A stretch of DNA of 64,000 nt from CADEED01 sp035286365 (GCA_035286365.1 DATHJZ010000076.1:24752-88751), one strand, 5' to 3'. Numbered from the stretch's first letter, positions 32,923 through 42,299 are shown. Made by a program: numbers and translations. The notes: generated by a model from the letters alone, not told the origin.

Positions 32923-33368
32923 GTGGCCCCCGGAGCCGGATCAGGCGGCGGCGGATTGTCCTTGAGCGAGCGCGCCACTTCGGGCGGCATGTATTTCTCG
33001 TCGTGCTTCGCCAGCACTTCATCGGCCACGAACACGCCGCGTTGCATCGTTCCGTGTGCGACCACGCCCTGCCCGTCGCGAAACAGATCGGGGAGGATTT
33101 TCGAATAGGTGACCGGCACGGTGTGTTTGTAGTCGGTCACCAGGAATTTTACGTCGAGCGTGCCCAGAGTCTTCTCGATGCTGCCCTTCACGACCATGCC
33201 CCCGAGGCGGAAGCGCTGCCCCGCCGGCACCTCGCCAGCGGCAACCTGCGATGGATCGAAGAAGAACATCACGTTGGCGCGGAACGCCTGCATGGCGAGG
33301 AATGCCGCGAGGCCGCAGCCTGCGACAATCGCGGCCACGACCACCATGCGTTTGTGGCGCGCCATCAT
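32919..33368 (-). CDS. ccmE: Cytochrome c biogenesis haem chaperone CcmE
   Basis: A 149-residue periplasmic haem chaperone with one N-terminal membrane anchor (about 8-28) and an OB-fold. Visible landmarks are VMFFFDPSQV, RFRLGGMVVKGS, VKFLVTDYKHTVPVTYSKILPDLFRDGQGVVAHG and VFVADEVLAKHDEKYMPPE. The His of AKHDEKY near 130 is the covalent haem ligand in the family. The C-terminus is short and Pro-rich. The gene overlaps ccmD and ccmF. Confidence 0.95.
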   Translation of the reverse strand: MMARHKRMVVVAAIVAGCGLAAFLAMQAFRANVMFFFDPSQVAAGEVPAGQRFRLGGMVVKGSIEKTLGTLDVKFLVTDYKHTVPVTYSKILPDLFRDGQGVVAHGTMQRGVFVADEVLAKHDEKYMPPEVARSLKDNPPPPDPAPGAT

Positions 33369-33520
33369 GGCGACATCTCCAGCCGGCGTTTCGCCTGTTG
33401 CTTGGCGTCCGACAAGGCCCGCAGCGCCAGCACGAGATTGAGCGCGACGATGCCGAAGCCGATCGCAAACGAAGGCCAGAGGTATTTGCCGTACCCGCTC
33501 ATCGCGAAAAATTCGCTCAT
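33365..33520 (-). CDS. ccmD: Haem exporter protein CcmD
   Basis: A 51-residue protein with a single membrane helix (about 15-35) and a basic C-terminal tail (KQQAKRRLEM). CcmD stabilises the CcmABC complex and helps release haem-loaded CcmE. The frame continues upstream, but ATG 33520 overlaps the ccmC stop (ATGA) and gives the usual CcmD size. Position between ccmC and ccmE supports the call. Confidence 0.88.
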   Translation of the reverse strand: MSEFFAMSGYGKYLWPSFAIGFGIVALNLVLALRALSDAKQQAKRRLEMSP

Positions 33521-34248
33521 GACAACACCTCCCGCACCCAGCTTGCGCCGCGTTCGCGCCGCAGCAGTTCGGCGCGCAACCGGATCAGCAACACTGCGCC
33601 GAAGAACAACATGAATGCGAGGAACATCGTCAACAACGGCCACACCATGGACCAATCCATGTCGGCCTTGCCTAACAAGCGCGTGGCCGGCTGGTGCAGC
33701 GAGTTCCACCAGTTCACCGAATACTTGATGATCGGCACGTTCACGATGCCGACGATGGCGAGCACGGCGCTCGCCTTGTCCGCCTTCTGCGGGTCTTCGA
33801 TCGCTGCGCGCAGGCCCATGTAGCCGAAATAAAGGAATAGCAGCACGAGCTCCGACGTGAGCCGCGGATCCCAGGCCCAGTACGTGCCCCACATGGGTTT
33901 GCCCCACAGGCTGCCGGTGATCAACGTTGCCACGGTGAACCAGGCGCCGATCGGTGCGCAGGCCGCCGCTGCCGCGTGCGCGACCTTCATGCGCCAGATG
34001 AGTCCGACCGCAGCGGTCACGGCCATGGTGGTGTAGATCAGCAGCGAGAGCGTGGCGCTGGGTGCGTGCACGTAGACGATGCGGAAGGCGTCTTTCTGTT
34101 GATAGTCGGGCGGCGCGAGCACGAGACCGCCGTACAACGCAATCAACATCAGCAACAGCGCCGCGCTGCCGAACCACGGAGTCCAGCGCTGCGCAAAACC
34201 GTACATGTACGGTGCAGATCCGAAGCGATGGAACCAGGTCCAGTTCAT
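33517..34248 (-). CDS. ccmC: Haem exporter protein CcmC
   Basis: A 243-residue membrane protein with six helices and the tryptophan-rich WWD motif, here GTYWAWDPRLTSELVL near 125-140. Conserved His residues flank it: YVHAPSA near 60 and SLHQPAT near 183. It loads haem onto CcmE in the presence of CcmABD. It lies seven bases after ccmB and overlaps ccmD. Confidence 0.95.
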   Translation of the reverse strand: MNWTWFHRFGSAPYMYGFAQRWTPWFGSAALLLMLIALYGGLVLAPPDYQQKDAFRIVYVHAPSATLSLLIYTTMAVTAAVGLIWRMKVAHAAAAACAPIGAWFTVATLITGSLWGKPMWGTYWAWDPRLTSELVLLFLYFGYMGLRAAIEDPQKADKASAVLAIVGIVNVPIIKYSVNWWNSLHQPATRLLGKADMDWSMVWPLLTMFLAFMLFFGAVLLIRLRAELLRRERGASWVREVLS

Positions 34249-34255
34249 TCAGCGG

Positions 34256-34936
34256 CTACTCCAGTCCGATTCGCACCGCGGCGGCCGCGGCCAGGGGCGC
34301 GAGCGTCACGCCCAACACGGCAATTGCACTCAGCATGTACATTGGCCCGGCAATGTCCGCGCCGACGATGGCGAGGCGCGTGGCATCCGAGCCGAATACC
34401 AGGATGGGCACCGACAGCGGCAGTGTCAGCAATGACAGCAACACACCACCGCGCCGCGCGCCGAGGGTGAGTCCCGCGCATATTGCGCCCACCAGGCTCA
34501 AGCCAAAACTGCCGAGCGCGAGCGCGGCGATCATCGCTCCGAGCGCCGCGACCGGCACGCCGAGCGCGAGTGCCGCGAGCGGCGCCGACAGCGCCAGCGG
34601 CAAACCAGTCAGCAACCAGTGCGTGCAGGTTTTCGCAAACAACATCCATGTCAGCGATTGTCCGGACAACGCAAACTGCTCGAGCGTCCCATCTACCGCG
34701 TCGTCGCGAAACAGGAACTCCAGCGCCAGCAGCGAGGATAACAACGCGCCGATCCACAAGACACCCGGCGCGGCGTCTCGCAAGCGCGACAACTCGGGGG
34801 TTAATGTCAGGGGAAACAGCGTTGCCACGATCATGAAGAACATGAGTGGCTGCAGAAGTTGCGAAGGTTTCCGGAAAGCGAGACTCAGGTCACGCGCGGC
34901 GACCAGGCGAGCGGCGGCCAAGGCGCCGGTCTTCAT
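34256..34936 (-). CDS. ccmB: Haem exporter protein CcmB
   Basis: A 226-residue ABC permease with six predicted helices. Family landmarks are RDLSLAFRKPSQLLQPLMFF near the start and GVLWIGALLSSLLALEFLFRDD near 60. It pairs with the ATPase CcmA to drive release of haem-bound CcmE. ATG 34936 overlaps the ccmA stop (ATGA). Confidence 0.94.
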   Translation of the reverse strand: MKTGALAAARLVAARDLSLAFRKPSQLLQPLMFFMIVATLFPLTLTPELSRLRDAAPGVLWIGALLSSLLALEFLFRDDAVDGTLEQFALSGQSLTWMLFAKTCTHWLLTGLPLALSAPLAALALGVPVAALGAMIAALALGSFGLSLVGAICAGLTLGARRGGVLLSLLTLPLSVPILVFGSDATRLAIVGADIAGPMYMLSAIAVLGVTLAPLAAAAAVRIGLE

Positions 34937-35550
34937 GCCACATCCAGCGTCAATTCGGTCAACGATTCAGCCGCCAGCGGCAGGGAGTGATGCACGGCGG
35001 CGACCACAACGCCGGCGCGCGCCAGTTGTTCGGCGACGAGATCCGCGACCAGGTGTTGCCCTTCGGCATCGAGATTCGTGGCGGGCTCATCCAGCAGCCA
35101 CAACACGGCATTCGCGAGCAGCACGCCGGCGAGCGCGACGCGGCGGCGCTGCCCGGCAGACAGCAGGCGCACCGCACGATCCGCGAATTTCGCAGCGCCG
35201 GTGCGTGCGAGCGCCGCGTCGACCTCGGCGCCCGTGACGGGCCGGCGAATGCCGATGGAATACGCGAGATTCTCGCGCGCAGTGAGATCGCCCTTGAGCG
35301 GCGGTTCATGGCCGAGATAGGCAAGCTCGGCATGGAATTCATTGCGCGTCTGGCGGGTGGAGGTCCCCCGCCAGCTCACCTGCCCTTCTTCGGGCTCGAG
35401 CAGACCGGCGATGGCGCGCAGCAGGGTGGTCTTGCCGGCGCCGTTCCTGCCGGTCAGCAATACGCAGCGGCCGGGGATGGCCTCGAAGCTGACGTTGCGC
35501 AGCACGTGTCGGTCGCCGCGCCACAGGTGAAGCCCGGAAACACTCAGCAT
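34933..35550 (-). CDS. ccmA: Haem exporter ATP-binding protein CcmA
   Basis: A 205-residue ABC ATPase with Walker A GRNGAGKTTLLRA near 35, Q-loop region LAYLGHEPPLKGDLTARENL, signature LLSAGQRRRVALAG near 125, and Walker B LWLLDEPATNLD near 145. It is the first gene of the operon and follows the tRNA cluster on the same strand with only eight bases to tRNA-Leu. The promoter may therefore lie upstream of the tRNAs or between them and earlier genes. Confidence 0.95.
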   Translation of the reverse strand: MLSVSGLHLWRGDRHVLRNVSFEAIPGRCVLLTGRNGAGKTTLLRAIAGLLEPEEGQVSWRGTSTRQTRNEFHAELAYLGHEPPLKGDLTARENLAYSIGIRRPVTGAEVDAALARTGAAKFADRAVRLLSAGQRRRVALAGVLLANAVLWLLDEPATNLDAEGQHLVADLVAEQLARAGVVVAAVHHSLPLAAESLTELTLDVA

Positions 35551-35555
35551 GAAGG

Positions 35556-35642
35556 TGGTGCCCCGGGCCGGAATCGAACCGGCATGGCCTCTCGACCGAC
35601 GGATTTTAAGTCCGTTGCGTCTACCAATTCCGCCACCGGGGC
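35556..35642 (-). tRNA. tRNA-Leu (UAA)
   Basis: 87 nt including an encoded CCA. The acceptor arms GCCCCGG and CCGGGGC pair fully. The anticodon loop CTTAAAA gives UAA, the T-arm is GGTTCGATTCC, and a long variable arm is present as expected for Leu. It reads TTA codons, which recur here in the TTG-TTA-GGC context. Confidence 0.95.
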
Positions 35643-35652
35643 ATGGGACATG

Positions 35653-35726
35653 TGGAGGCTAGGGTCGGAATCGAACCGGCATAGACGGCTTTGCAGGCCG
35701 CTGCATAACCATTCTGCCACCTAGCC
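35653..35726 (-). tRNA. tRNA-Cys (GCA)
   Basis: 74 nt with encoded CCA. The acceptor stem is GGCTAGG with CCTAGCC. The anticodon loop CTGCAAA gives GCA, and the T-arm is GGTTCGATTCC. It lies in a Gly-Cys-Leu tRNA cluster, a common arrangement downstream of pgsA in gammaproteobacteria. Confidence 0.95.
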
Positions 35727-35756
35727 ACGGACCTGAAAGACGGGACCCATGAGAAT

Positions 35757-35832
<76 letters not shown>

Positions 35833-35874
35833 ATCCTGGAGAGGGCGCAAATTCTAGGGCCGTGGCCCGGCAAG

Positions 35875-36441
35875 TCAAGGAGTTCCGGCTCCTGCAAGCC
35901 CCTCTTTTGCAAGGATTTGCATAACAGCGCTCACGGAATCGGCATTGCGCCAGCGCGCGCGACTGACCGGGGTCACGAACTGCTCGGTGACCGCGTGATC
36001 GAGCATGGCGTACAGCGGCGCAAAGTAGTTCTCGATGTTGGCGAGGATCACCGGTTTGGTGTGCAACCCAAGTTGCGCCCAGGTGATGATTTCGACCAGT
36101 TCGTCAAAGGTGCCCATGCCGCCCGGCAGCCCGACGAAGGCGTCCGACAAATCCGCCATCAGAGTCTTGCGCTCGTGCATCGTGTCGACCACGTGCTGCT
36201 GGGTGAGCCTGGGATGCGCGAGCTCGCGTTCGATGAGCATGCGCGGGATCACGCCGATGACGCGGCCGCCGGCAGCCAGCGCCGCATCCGCCGCGATGCC
36301 CATGAGCCCCAACCGGCCACCGCCGTACACGAGCGTGGCGCCGCTGTTTGCGAAGGCACTGCCGAGCTCGCGCGCCGCGGCCGAGTAGCTAGGCCGGGCA
36401 CCGGGTGCGGAGCCACAGAATACACACACCGAGAGCGTCAT
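35875..36441 (-). CDS. LOG-family protein (cytokinin-type nucleoside 5'-monophosphate phosphoribohydrolase)
   Basis: A 188-residue protein with the LOG family signatures: VCVFCGSAPGARPSY at the start, LVYGGGRLGLMG near 38, and the catalytic PGGMGTFDELVEI near 105. LOG enzymes remove ribose 5'-phosphate from nucleotide substrates; in bacteria the natural substrate is often AMP-like and not necessarily a cytokinin. The ATG overlaps the pgsA stop (ATGA). It lies just before the tRNA cluster. Confidence 0.9.
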   Translation of the reverse strand: MTLSVCVFCGSAPGARPSYSAAARELGSAFANSGATLVYGGGRLGLMGIAADAALAAGGRVIGVIPRMLIERELAHPRLTQQHVVDTMHERKTLMADLSDAFVGLPGGMGTFDELVEIITWAQLGLHTKPVILANIENYFAPLYAMLDHAVTEQFVTPVSRARWRNADSVSAVMQILAKEGLAGAGTP

Positions 36442-37082
36442 GTGGGACTACGCAGGTCCGGCCAGGCGGCCCGCAGGTAGGCGATTGCCGAGATGAGTGT
36501 GAGCACCGCGGCAATGATCGTGAGCACCAGGCCAATCTCGAAAACGGGAATGCTGAAGCCTGGGGCGATCGGCAGACTCCAGCGGAACAACATGCACGAC
36601 AACCCCACGATCTGCAGGATCGTCTTGTACTTGGCGAGCTGACTTACTTTCACCTTGCCGCGCTTGCCGATCTCCGCCATCCATTCGCGCAGCGCGGAGA
36701 TCGCAATCTCGCGACCGATGATGATGACCGCCGTCAGCACCAGGATGACCTGCACGGATTCCTTGCGCAGGGTATAGCGGGCGCCATCGAGCGCCTCGAG
36801 CCCGGGTACCACGATGTTGGGCATCTCCTTGCTGAGGAGCAGCACGAGCGCGACGGCTACGATCAGCTTGTCGGCCACCGGGTCGAGGAAGGCGCCGAGG
36901 CGCGAGGTCTGGCCCATCTTGCGTGCGAAGTAGCCGTCGAGCGAATCGGTGATGCCCGCCAGCGCGAACAGCAGCCCCGCCGCCGGATCGGCCCAGCCGC
37001 CGGGTAGATAGAACAACACGATGACCAGCGGGATCGCGAAGATGCGCAGCCAGGTCAGTGTGTTGGGCAGGTTCCAGATCAT
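36438..37082 (-). CDS. pgsA: CDP-diacylglycerol--glycerol-3-phosphate 3-phosphatidyltransferase
   Basis: A 214-residue membrane enzyme making phosphatidylglycerol phosphate, the precursor of PG and cardiolipin. The CDP-alcohol phosphotransferase motif is visible as ITDSLDGYFARKMGQTSRLGAFLDPVADK near 42-70. ATG 37082 (MIWNLPNTLTWLRI) is chosen over the longer frame to 37184 because it matches the family N-terminus and avoids overlapping uvrC. The uvrC-pgsA-tRNA order is common. Confidence 0.94.
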   Translation of the reverse strand: MIWNLPNTLTWLRIFAIPLVIVLFYLPGGWADPAAGLLFALAGITDSLDGYFARKMGQTSRLGAFLDPVADKLIVAVALVLLLSKEMPNIVVPGLEALDGARYTLRKESVQVILVLTAVIIIGREIAISALREWMAEIGKRGKVKVSQLAKYKTILQIVGLSCMLFRWSLPIAPGFSIPVFEIGLVLTIIAAVLTLISAIAYLRAAWPDLRSPT

Positions 37083-37101
37083 GTCGGTGGCACGGCGGCG
37101 C

Positions 37102-38916
37102 TCAGGCGCCCGGGTGCAGATGATCATAAAGGGTGCGTGCCAGCGTTGTCCCGATTCCGCTGACCGCTTCGAAGTCGCCGACACCCGCGCGCATCAAACC
37201 CTGCATGCCGCCGAAGTGTCGCAGTAGCGCACGCCGCTTGGCAGGCCCCAGACCCGGGATGGCTTCCAGCACGGATTCGTTGTGGCGGCGCGCGCGCCGC
37301 TTGCGATGGCCGGTGATCGCGAAGCGATGGGCCTCGTCGCGAATCCGCTGGACCACGCGCAGGGCGGGCGAATCCGGTCCCGGAACGAGCGGCGCAGAAT
37401 CGCCATGCACGAACAGCCGTTCCTGGCCGGGCTTGCGATCCGGCCCCTTGGCGACGCCGACGAGCTTGAGCATGCCGAAGCCGAGTTGCTCGAGCTCCGC
37501 ATACACCTCGTTGATCTGGCCCAATCCGCCGTCGATCAGCAGCACGTCGGGGGCGACCACTTCCCCGCTCCTGATGCGCTCGTAGCGCCGCTTCAGCGCC
37601 TGGCGCAAGGCGCCGTAGTCGTCACCCGGCGTCACCCCGGTGATGTTGAAGCGCCGGTATTCCTTTTTCATAGGGCCTTCGGGGCCGTACACCACGCACG
37701 ACGCGACCGTGCCCTCGCCCGCCGTGTGGCTGATGTCGAAGCACTCGAGCCGCTGCGGGGGCGCATCGAGGCCTAGCAACCCGCCGAGCGCGGCCAGCAT
37801 GTCTTCGATGTCGGCGCGGCGCGCGCGCCGCATGCGCAGGGCCTGGGTGGCGTTCTCAACGGTCATGCCGAGGAAACGCAATGGCAGTGCGCGCGACGGC
37901 CGCCACACCCGCGTCGAGCTGCCGGCGCGTAAACTCAGGGCGTCGGTCAGCGCCGCGGATTCCGTGAGCTCGAGGTTGACCAGGATCTCGGCCGGTGGCG
38001 GCGTCTCGGCGTAGTACTGCATGAGGAATGATGCCAGCGCCTCGCCCGGTTCGGCCAGAGCGCCTTTGGGGAAATAGCTCGTCGCGCCCAGATTGCGCCC
38101 GCCGCGGATGATCATCACGGTGACGGCGAATTCGCCGGGCTCGCCCACCAGCGCGAACACGTCGATGTCGCGATCGCCTTCGCCGGTAACGATCTGCTGC
38201 GCCTGGACCTGCTTCAGCGCGGCCAACTGGTCGCGCAGCGCCGCGGCGCGCTCGAACTGCAGCGCTTCGGCGGCCTTTTCCATGGCCGATGCGAGCTCGG
38301 AATTCACCTCGTCGTTGCGGCCTTCCAGCACCTTGACCGCGGCGGCGATGTCGCGTGCATAGTCCTCGCGTGAAATGAGTTCTACACAGGGCGCCGAGCA
38401 GCGGCCGATCTGGTGCTGCAGGCACGGGCGGCTGCGATTCTCGAAAAAGGTGTCGCGGCAGTTCCGGATGTGAAAGATCTTCTGCACGCTCTGCAGGGTG
38501 TCCTTGACCGCGCCCGCGCCCGGGAACGGCCCGAAGTAGCGTCCCGGCAGATTGCGCGCGCCGCGATAGAACACCAGCCGCGGGTATTCGTGCCCTGCGG
38601 GTAGATAGATATAGGGAAAACTCTTGTCGTCGCGCAACACGATGTTGTAGCGCGGCTTGTGCTCCTTGATGAGGTTGTATTCGAGCAGCAGCGCCTCGGT
38701 CTCGGAGTTGGTCAGCGTGACCTCGATACGTGCGATGTGTCCGACCAGCGCCTGCACCTTCGGATCGACATTGCTCGCGAGGAAATAGTTGCCGACGCGA
38801 TCCCGCAGACTGCGTGCCTTGCCGACGTACAGCAGCTCGCCGGATTCCGAATACATGCGATACACGCCCGGCCGCCGCGGCAGGCTCGCGATGAAATCCT
38901 TGTGATCGAAGCTCAC
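37102..38916 (-). CDS. uvrC: Excinuclease ABC subunit C
   Basis: A 604-residue nucleotide-excision-repair nuclease. It has an N-terminal GIY-YIG domain (GVYRMYSESGELLYVGKA near 15-32), a Cys-containing region (RPCLQHQIGRCSAPC near 160), and a UVR domain (ASAMEKAAEALQFERAAALRDQ near 205). The RNase H-like 5' nuclease follows (ECFDISHTAGE near 385), then C-terminal helix-hairpin-helix motifs (GLGPAKRRALLRHFGG). GTG 38916 gives the expected length and N-terminus; the longer frame overlaps the glycosylase gene. Confidence 0.95.
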   Translation of the reverse strand: MSFDHKDFIASLPRRPGVYRMYSESGELLYVGKARSLRDRVGNYFLASNVDPKVQALVGHIARIEVTLTNSETEALLLEYNLIKEHKPRYNIVLRDDKSFPYIYLPAGHEYPRLVFYRGARNLPGRYFGPFPGAGAVKDTLQSVQKIFHIRNCRDTFFENRSRPCLQHQIGRCSAPCVELISREDYARDIAAAVKVLEGRNDEVNSELASAMEKAAEALQFERAAALRDQLAALKQVQAQQIVTGEGDRDIDVFALVGEPGEFAVTVMIIRGGRNLGATSYFPKGALAEPGEALASFLMQYYAETPPPAEILVNLELTESAALTDALSLRAGSSTRVWRPSRALPLRFLGMTVENATQALRMRRARRADIEDMLAALGGLLGLDAPPQRLECFDISHTAGEGTVASCVVYGPEGPMKKEYRRFNITGVTPGDDYGALRQALKRRYERIRSGEVVAPDVLLIDGGLGQINEVYAELEQLGFGMLKLVGVAKGPDRKPGQERLFVHGDSAPLVPGPDSPALRVVQRIRDEAHRFAITGHRKRRARRHNESVLEAIPGLGPAKRRALLRHFGGMQGLMRAGVGDFEAVSGIGTTLARTLYDHLHPGA

Positions 38917-38923
38917 GCGTGCC

Positions 38924-39559
38924 TCACAGGCCCGCAAGGCCCGCCGCGCGCTTGAGGACGATGCGGAACATGTCGGCGGTGAGGCGGCGGGTCTGCGTGT
39001 TGTAGCGGCTGCAGTGATAGGAGTCGACCAGGTGGCGTGCGCCGGGCAGTTCGAATTCGTTGCCATGACCGAATTTCGCCGCGCCGCGCTTGAGGCCGGA
39101 CGCCGTCAACACCGCATCGTGTGCCACTGTGCCGAGCGCCAGCACGGCCTTCACGGACGCCAGCAGGTCGAGCTCCGCCGCGAGGTATTGATTGCAGGTC
39201 TTGATCTCGACGGGCAGCGGTTTGTTGTCCGGCGGCAGGCATTTGACTGCATTCGTAATGCGGACGCCCGGCAGTTTCAAGCCGTCGCTGCGATCCACGG
39301 AGACGTCCGCGCTGGCCAGACCGAGCTCATGCAGCGACCTATATAAGAGTATGCCCGCGTGGTCGCCCGTGAACGGACGGCCGGTGCGATTGGCGCCGTG
39401 CATGCCGGGCGCGAGCCCCACGATCAGAAGCTTGGGTGCCGCGTCGCCGAACGGGGCCACGGGCTTGCTGTGGTAGTCGGGATTCTCGTGCGCAGATTTC
39501 GCCAGGAACGAGGACAGCCGCGGACACAGCGTGCAATCGGGACAGAATGTCGCCGCCAT
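38924..39559 (-). CDS. Uracil-DNA glycosylase, family 5-like
   Basis: A 211-residue glycosylase. Motif 1 reads GLAPGMHGANRTGRPFTGD near 48-66 and the C-terminal motif is HCSRYNTQTRRLT near 182. The HGANRTG stretch is characteristic of the family 5 (UDGb) type, which lacks the polar catalytic residue of Ung. Cysteines near the N-terminus (CPDCTLCPRL) and in the middle (KCLPP, CNQYL) suggest the 4Fe-4S cluster of families 4 and 5. It removes uracil or related bases from DNA. Neighbouring uvrC also serves repair. Confidence 0.87.
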   Translation of the reverse strand: MAATFCPDCTLCPRLSSFLAKSAHENPDYHSKPVAPFGDAAPKLLIVGLAPGMHGANRTGRPFTGDHAGILLYRSLHELGLASADVSVDRSDGLKLPGVRITNAVKCLPPDNKPLPVEIKTCNQYLAAELDLLASVKAVLALGTVAHDAVLTASGLKRGAAKFGHGNEFELPGARHLVDSYHCSRYNTQTRRLTADMFRIVLKRAAGLAGL

Positions 39560-39591
39560 TGTTTGTCCGTGACCGGTGCGCGCGGCGCGCG

Positions 39592-40920
39592 CTATCCCTG
39601 CATTCGCCTGATGATGGCGTCACCGAAGCCCGAGCAGGTCAACAGCGTGGCGCCAGGAATCAGTCTCTGCAGATCTTCCTCGACGTTCTTGCGCGCCGCG
39701 ATGTCGCGCTTGGTGGCGCGAATGGCTTCGCGCAGGCGCGCCAGGTCGTAGGTCATTTCCTTGGCGGCGATGGTGTCCGCCACGCCCTGCAGGATGAGCT
39801 CGGCGGCTTCCTTCCAGCCGATGTAGCGCAGCATCATCTCCGCCGAAAGAATCAGCGAGCCTGGATTGACCCGATCCTTGCCGGCAAAACCCGGCGCGGT
39901 GCCGTGAGTGGCTTCGAACACCGCGAGCCCATCGCCGATGTTGCCGCCGGGCGCAATGCCGATGCCGCCCACCTGCGCCGCCAGTGCGTCCGAGATGTAG
40001 TCACCGTTGAGATTCAGAGTCGCGATCACGTCGTAGTCTTCCGGCCGCAGCAACACCTGCTGCAGGAAGTTGTCGGCGATCACGTCCTTGATGACGATTT
40101 CCTTGCCGTTGACCGGATTCCTGAAGCTGAGCCACGGCCCCGCCCCGATCGGCTTCGCGCCGTATTCTTCCTTCGCGAGTAGATAGCCCCACTGCATGAA
40201 GGCACCTTCGGTGAACTTCATGATGTTGCCCTTGTGCACCAGGCTCACCGACACGCGATCGTCTTCGATGGCGTACTGGATGGCCTTGCGCACCAGGCGC
40301 TGGCTGCCCTCTTTCGACACCGGCTTGATGCCGATGCCGGAACTGGCGGGGAACCGGATGCCCGTTGCCTTCAATTCTGTCTGCAGGAAGTGGATGAGCT
40401 TGTGGACTTCCTCGGAGCCGGTCGGCCACTCGATGCCGGCGTAGATGTCTTCGGTGTTCTCCCGGAACACCACCATGTCGGTGAGCGAGGCATCCGCCAT
40501 CGGCGTCGAAACGCCGGGGAAGTAACGGATCGGGCGCACGCAGGCGTACAGATCGAGATTCTGGCGCAGCGCCACGTTCAGCGAACGCATGCCGCCGCCG
40601 ACCGGCGTGCCGAGCGGACCCTTGATCGACACGACGAATTCGCGCAGCGCGAGCAGCGTTTCGTCGGGAAAGCCGGTGCCGTAGATCGTGGTGGCCTTAT
40701 CCCCGGCGTAGATCTCCATCCACGCGATCTTGCGCTTGCTGCCATACGCCTTGGCCACCGCGGCGTTCACGACTTTCAACATCACCGGCGTGATGTCGAT
40801 GCCGATTCCATCGCCCTCGACGTACGCGATGATGGGATTGTCCGGAACGTTGATGGACGAATCCGGATTGATGGTGATGCGCTGGCCGTGCTTGGGAACC
40901 GTTATTTTTTCGTACTGCAT
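39592..40920 (-). CDS. icd: NADP-dependent isocitrate dehydrogenase
   Basis: A 442-residue TCA-cycle enzyme. It contains EGDGIGIDITPVML near 35, the substrate segment RSLNVALRQNLDLYACVRP near 112, FRENTEDIYAGIE near 155, and the metal-site GDYISDALAAQVGGIGIAPGGNI near 305-330. ATHGTAPGFAGKDRVNPGS follows. ATG 40920 matches the E. coli-type N-terminus. It is slightly longer than the E. coli enzyme (416). With acnA and fumC it gives three TCA genes in the window, not contiguous. Confidence 0.95.
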   Translation of the reverse strand: MQYEKITVPKHGQRITINPDSSINVPDNPIIAYVEGDGIGIDITPVMLKVVNAAVAKAYGSKRKIAWMEIYAGDKATTIYGTGFPDETLLALREFVVSIKGPLGTPVGGGMRSLNVALRQNLDLYACVRPIRYFPGVSTPMADASLTDMVVFRENTEDIYAGIEWPTGSEEVHKLIHFLQTELKATGIRFPASSGIGIKPVSKEGSQRLVRKAIQYAIEDDRVSVSLVHKGNIMKFTEGAFMQWGYLLAKEEYGAKPIGAGPWLSFRNPVNGKEIVIKDVIADNFLQQVLLRPEDYDVIATLNLNGDYISDALAAQVGGIGIAPGGNIGDGLAVFEATHGTAPGFAGKDRVNPGSLILSAEMMLRYIGWKEAAELILQGVADTIAAKEMTYDLARLREAIRATKRDIAARKNVEEDLQRLIPGATLLTCSGFGDAIIRRMQG

Positions 40921-40937
40921 GCTCGGTAGATCGGCAA

Positions 40938-42299
40938 TCAGCGGGCCGGACCGGGACCATGCCGGCCGATCAGCATCGCCATCTCCAGCGCCTGCTCGTA
41001 GTTGAGTCGCGGGTCCACCGTCGATTTGTACGCGCGCGCGAGGTCGGCATCGGTCAATCCCCGCGCACCGCCCGTGCACTCGGTGACGTCTTCACCCGTG
41101 AGCTCGATATGCACGCCACCCAGGAACGAGCCATTCGCTTCGTGCACCTGGAACGAGAGCTCGAGTTCCTTGAGGATGTTTTCGAAGCGCCGCGTCTTGA
41201 GACCGCCCGAACTCGTCTCGGTGTTGCCGTGCATCGGGTCGCAGACCCACAGCACCTGCTGGCCGGTTTCGCGAACGGCCTTGATCATCTTCGGCAGCCC
41301 TTTCTCCACATCCTTTGCGCCGAAGCGGTGAATGATGGTGAGGCGCCCCGGCGTGTTCTGCGGATTGAGCGTGGTCACCAGGCCTTGCAGCCATTCGGTG
41401 GTCATCGCCGACCCTATCTTCACGCCCATCGGGTTCGCGATGCCACGGAAGAACTCCACGTGCGCGCCGTCGAGCGCCGCGGTGCGCATGCCGATCCACG
41501 GCATGTGCGTCGACAGGTTGTACCAGCGCTTGTTACGTTCGATGTAGCGCGTCTGGGCCTGCTCGTAGTGCATGAGCAGACCTTCGTGCGAGGCGAAGAA
41601 ATCGACCGATGTAACTTCGTGCGGCGCGCGTCCACCGCTGACACGCTCGAAGAAGTCGAGCGAGTCACCGATCGAATCGACGATCTTCTGGTACTGCTCG
41701 ATCAGCGGCGAATGCTTCATGAATCCGAGATCCCAGTACCTCGGATGATGCAGGTCGGCGAAACCACCGTCGCACAGCGCGCGCACAAAATTGAGCGTCA
41801 ACGCGGCGCGTTCGTAGCCGCGCAGCAGCAGCGTCGGATCCGGCTCGCGTGCTGCGGCGGTGAACTCGGAACGATTCACGAGATCGCCGCGGAACGCGGG
41901 CAGCGTCACGCCTTCACGCGTCTCGGTGTCGGCCGAGCGCGGCTTGGCGTACTGGCCGGCCATGCGGCCGACGCGAATGATCGGCTTCTTGAGTCCATGC
42001 AACAGCACCAGGCTCATCTGCAGCAGGATCTTGAGCTTCTTGGCGATCTTGTCGGACTCACACTCCTCGAAGGTCTCGGCGCAATCGCCGCCCATCAACA
42101 GGAACTTGTTGCCGACCTGCGCTTCGGCGAGACGCTCGCGCAGCTGTTCGATTTCCCACGACACCACCAGCGGAGGAAGGCGCGACAACGAGGCGACCGC
42201 GCGCTCGAGCGCGGCCTGGTCGGAATATTTCGGCTGCTGCTGAACGGGTCGGGTGGTCCAGCTCGCGGGATGCCAGGAGGCAGTGTCGGGGGTTCGCAT
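40938..42299 (-). CDS. Class II 3-deoxy-7-phosphoheptulonate (DAHP) synthase
   Basis: A 453-residue enzyme of the plant/mycobacterial (AroA-II) type that condenses PEP and erythrose 4-phosphate in the first shikimate step. Visible family segments are LLMGGDCAETFEECESD near 72, RVGRMAGQYAKPRS near 112, GIANPMGVKIGSAMT near 285, WVCDPMHGNT near 345 with the metal-binding residues, and GGVHIELTGEDVTECTGG near 395. It lies 18 bases upstream of icd and is divergent from the saccharopine dehydrogenase gene. Confidence 0.94.
   Translation of the reverse strand: MRTPDTASWHPASWTTRPVQQQPKYSDQAALERAVASLSRLPPLVVSWEIEQLRERLAEAQVGNKFLLMGGDCAETFEECESDKIAKKLKILLQMSLVLLHGLKKPIIRVGRMAGQYAKPRSADTETREGVTLPAFRGDLVNRSEFTAAAREPDPTLLLRGYERAALTLNFVRALCDGGFADLHHPRYWDLGFMKHSPLIEQYQKIVDSIGDSLDFFERVSGGRAPHEVTSVDFFASHEGLLMHYEQAQTRYIERNKRWYNLSTHMPWIGMRTAALDGAHVEFFRGIANPMGVKIGSAMTTEWLQGLVTTLNPQNTPGRLTIIHRFGAKDVEKGLPKMIKAVRETGQQVLWVCDPMHGNTETSSGGLKTRRFENILKELELSFQVHEANGSFLGGVHIELTGEDVTECTGGARGLTDADLARAYKSTVDPRLNYEQALEMAMLIGRHGPGPAR

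Noticed and set aside
30964..34936. Large plus-strand frames across the ccm operon
   Set aside because: All are opposite well-conserved Ccm proteins and carry Arg/His/Pro-rich translations.
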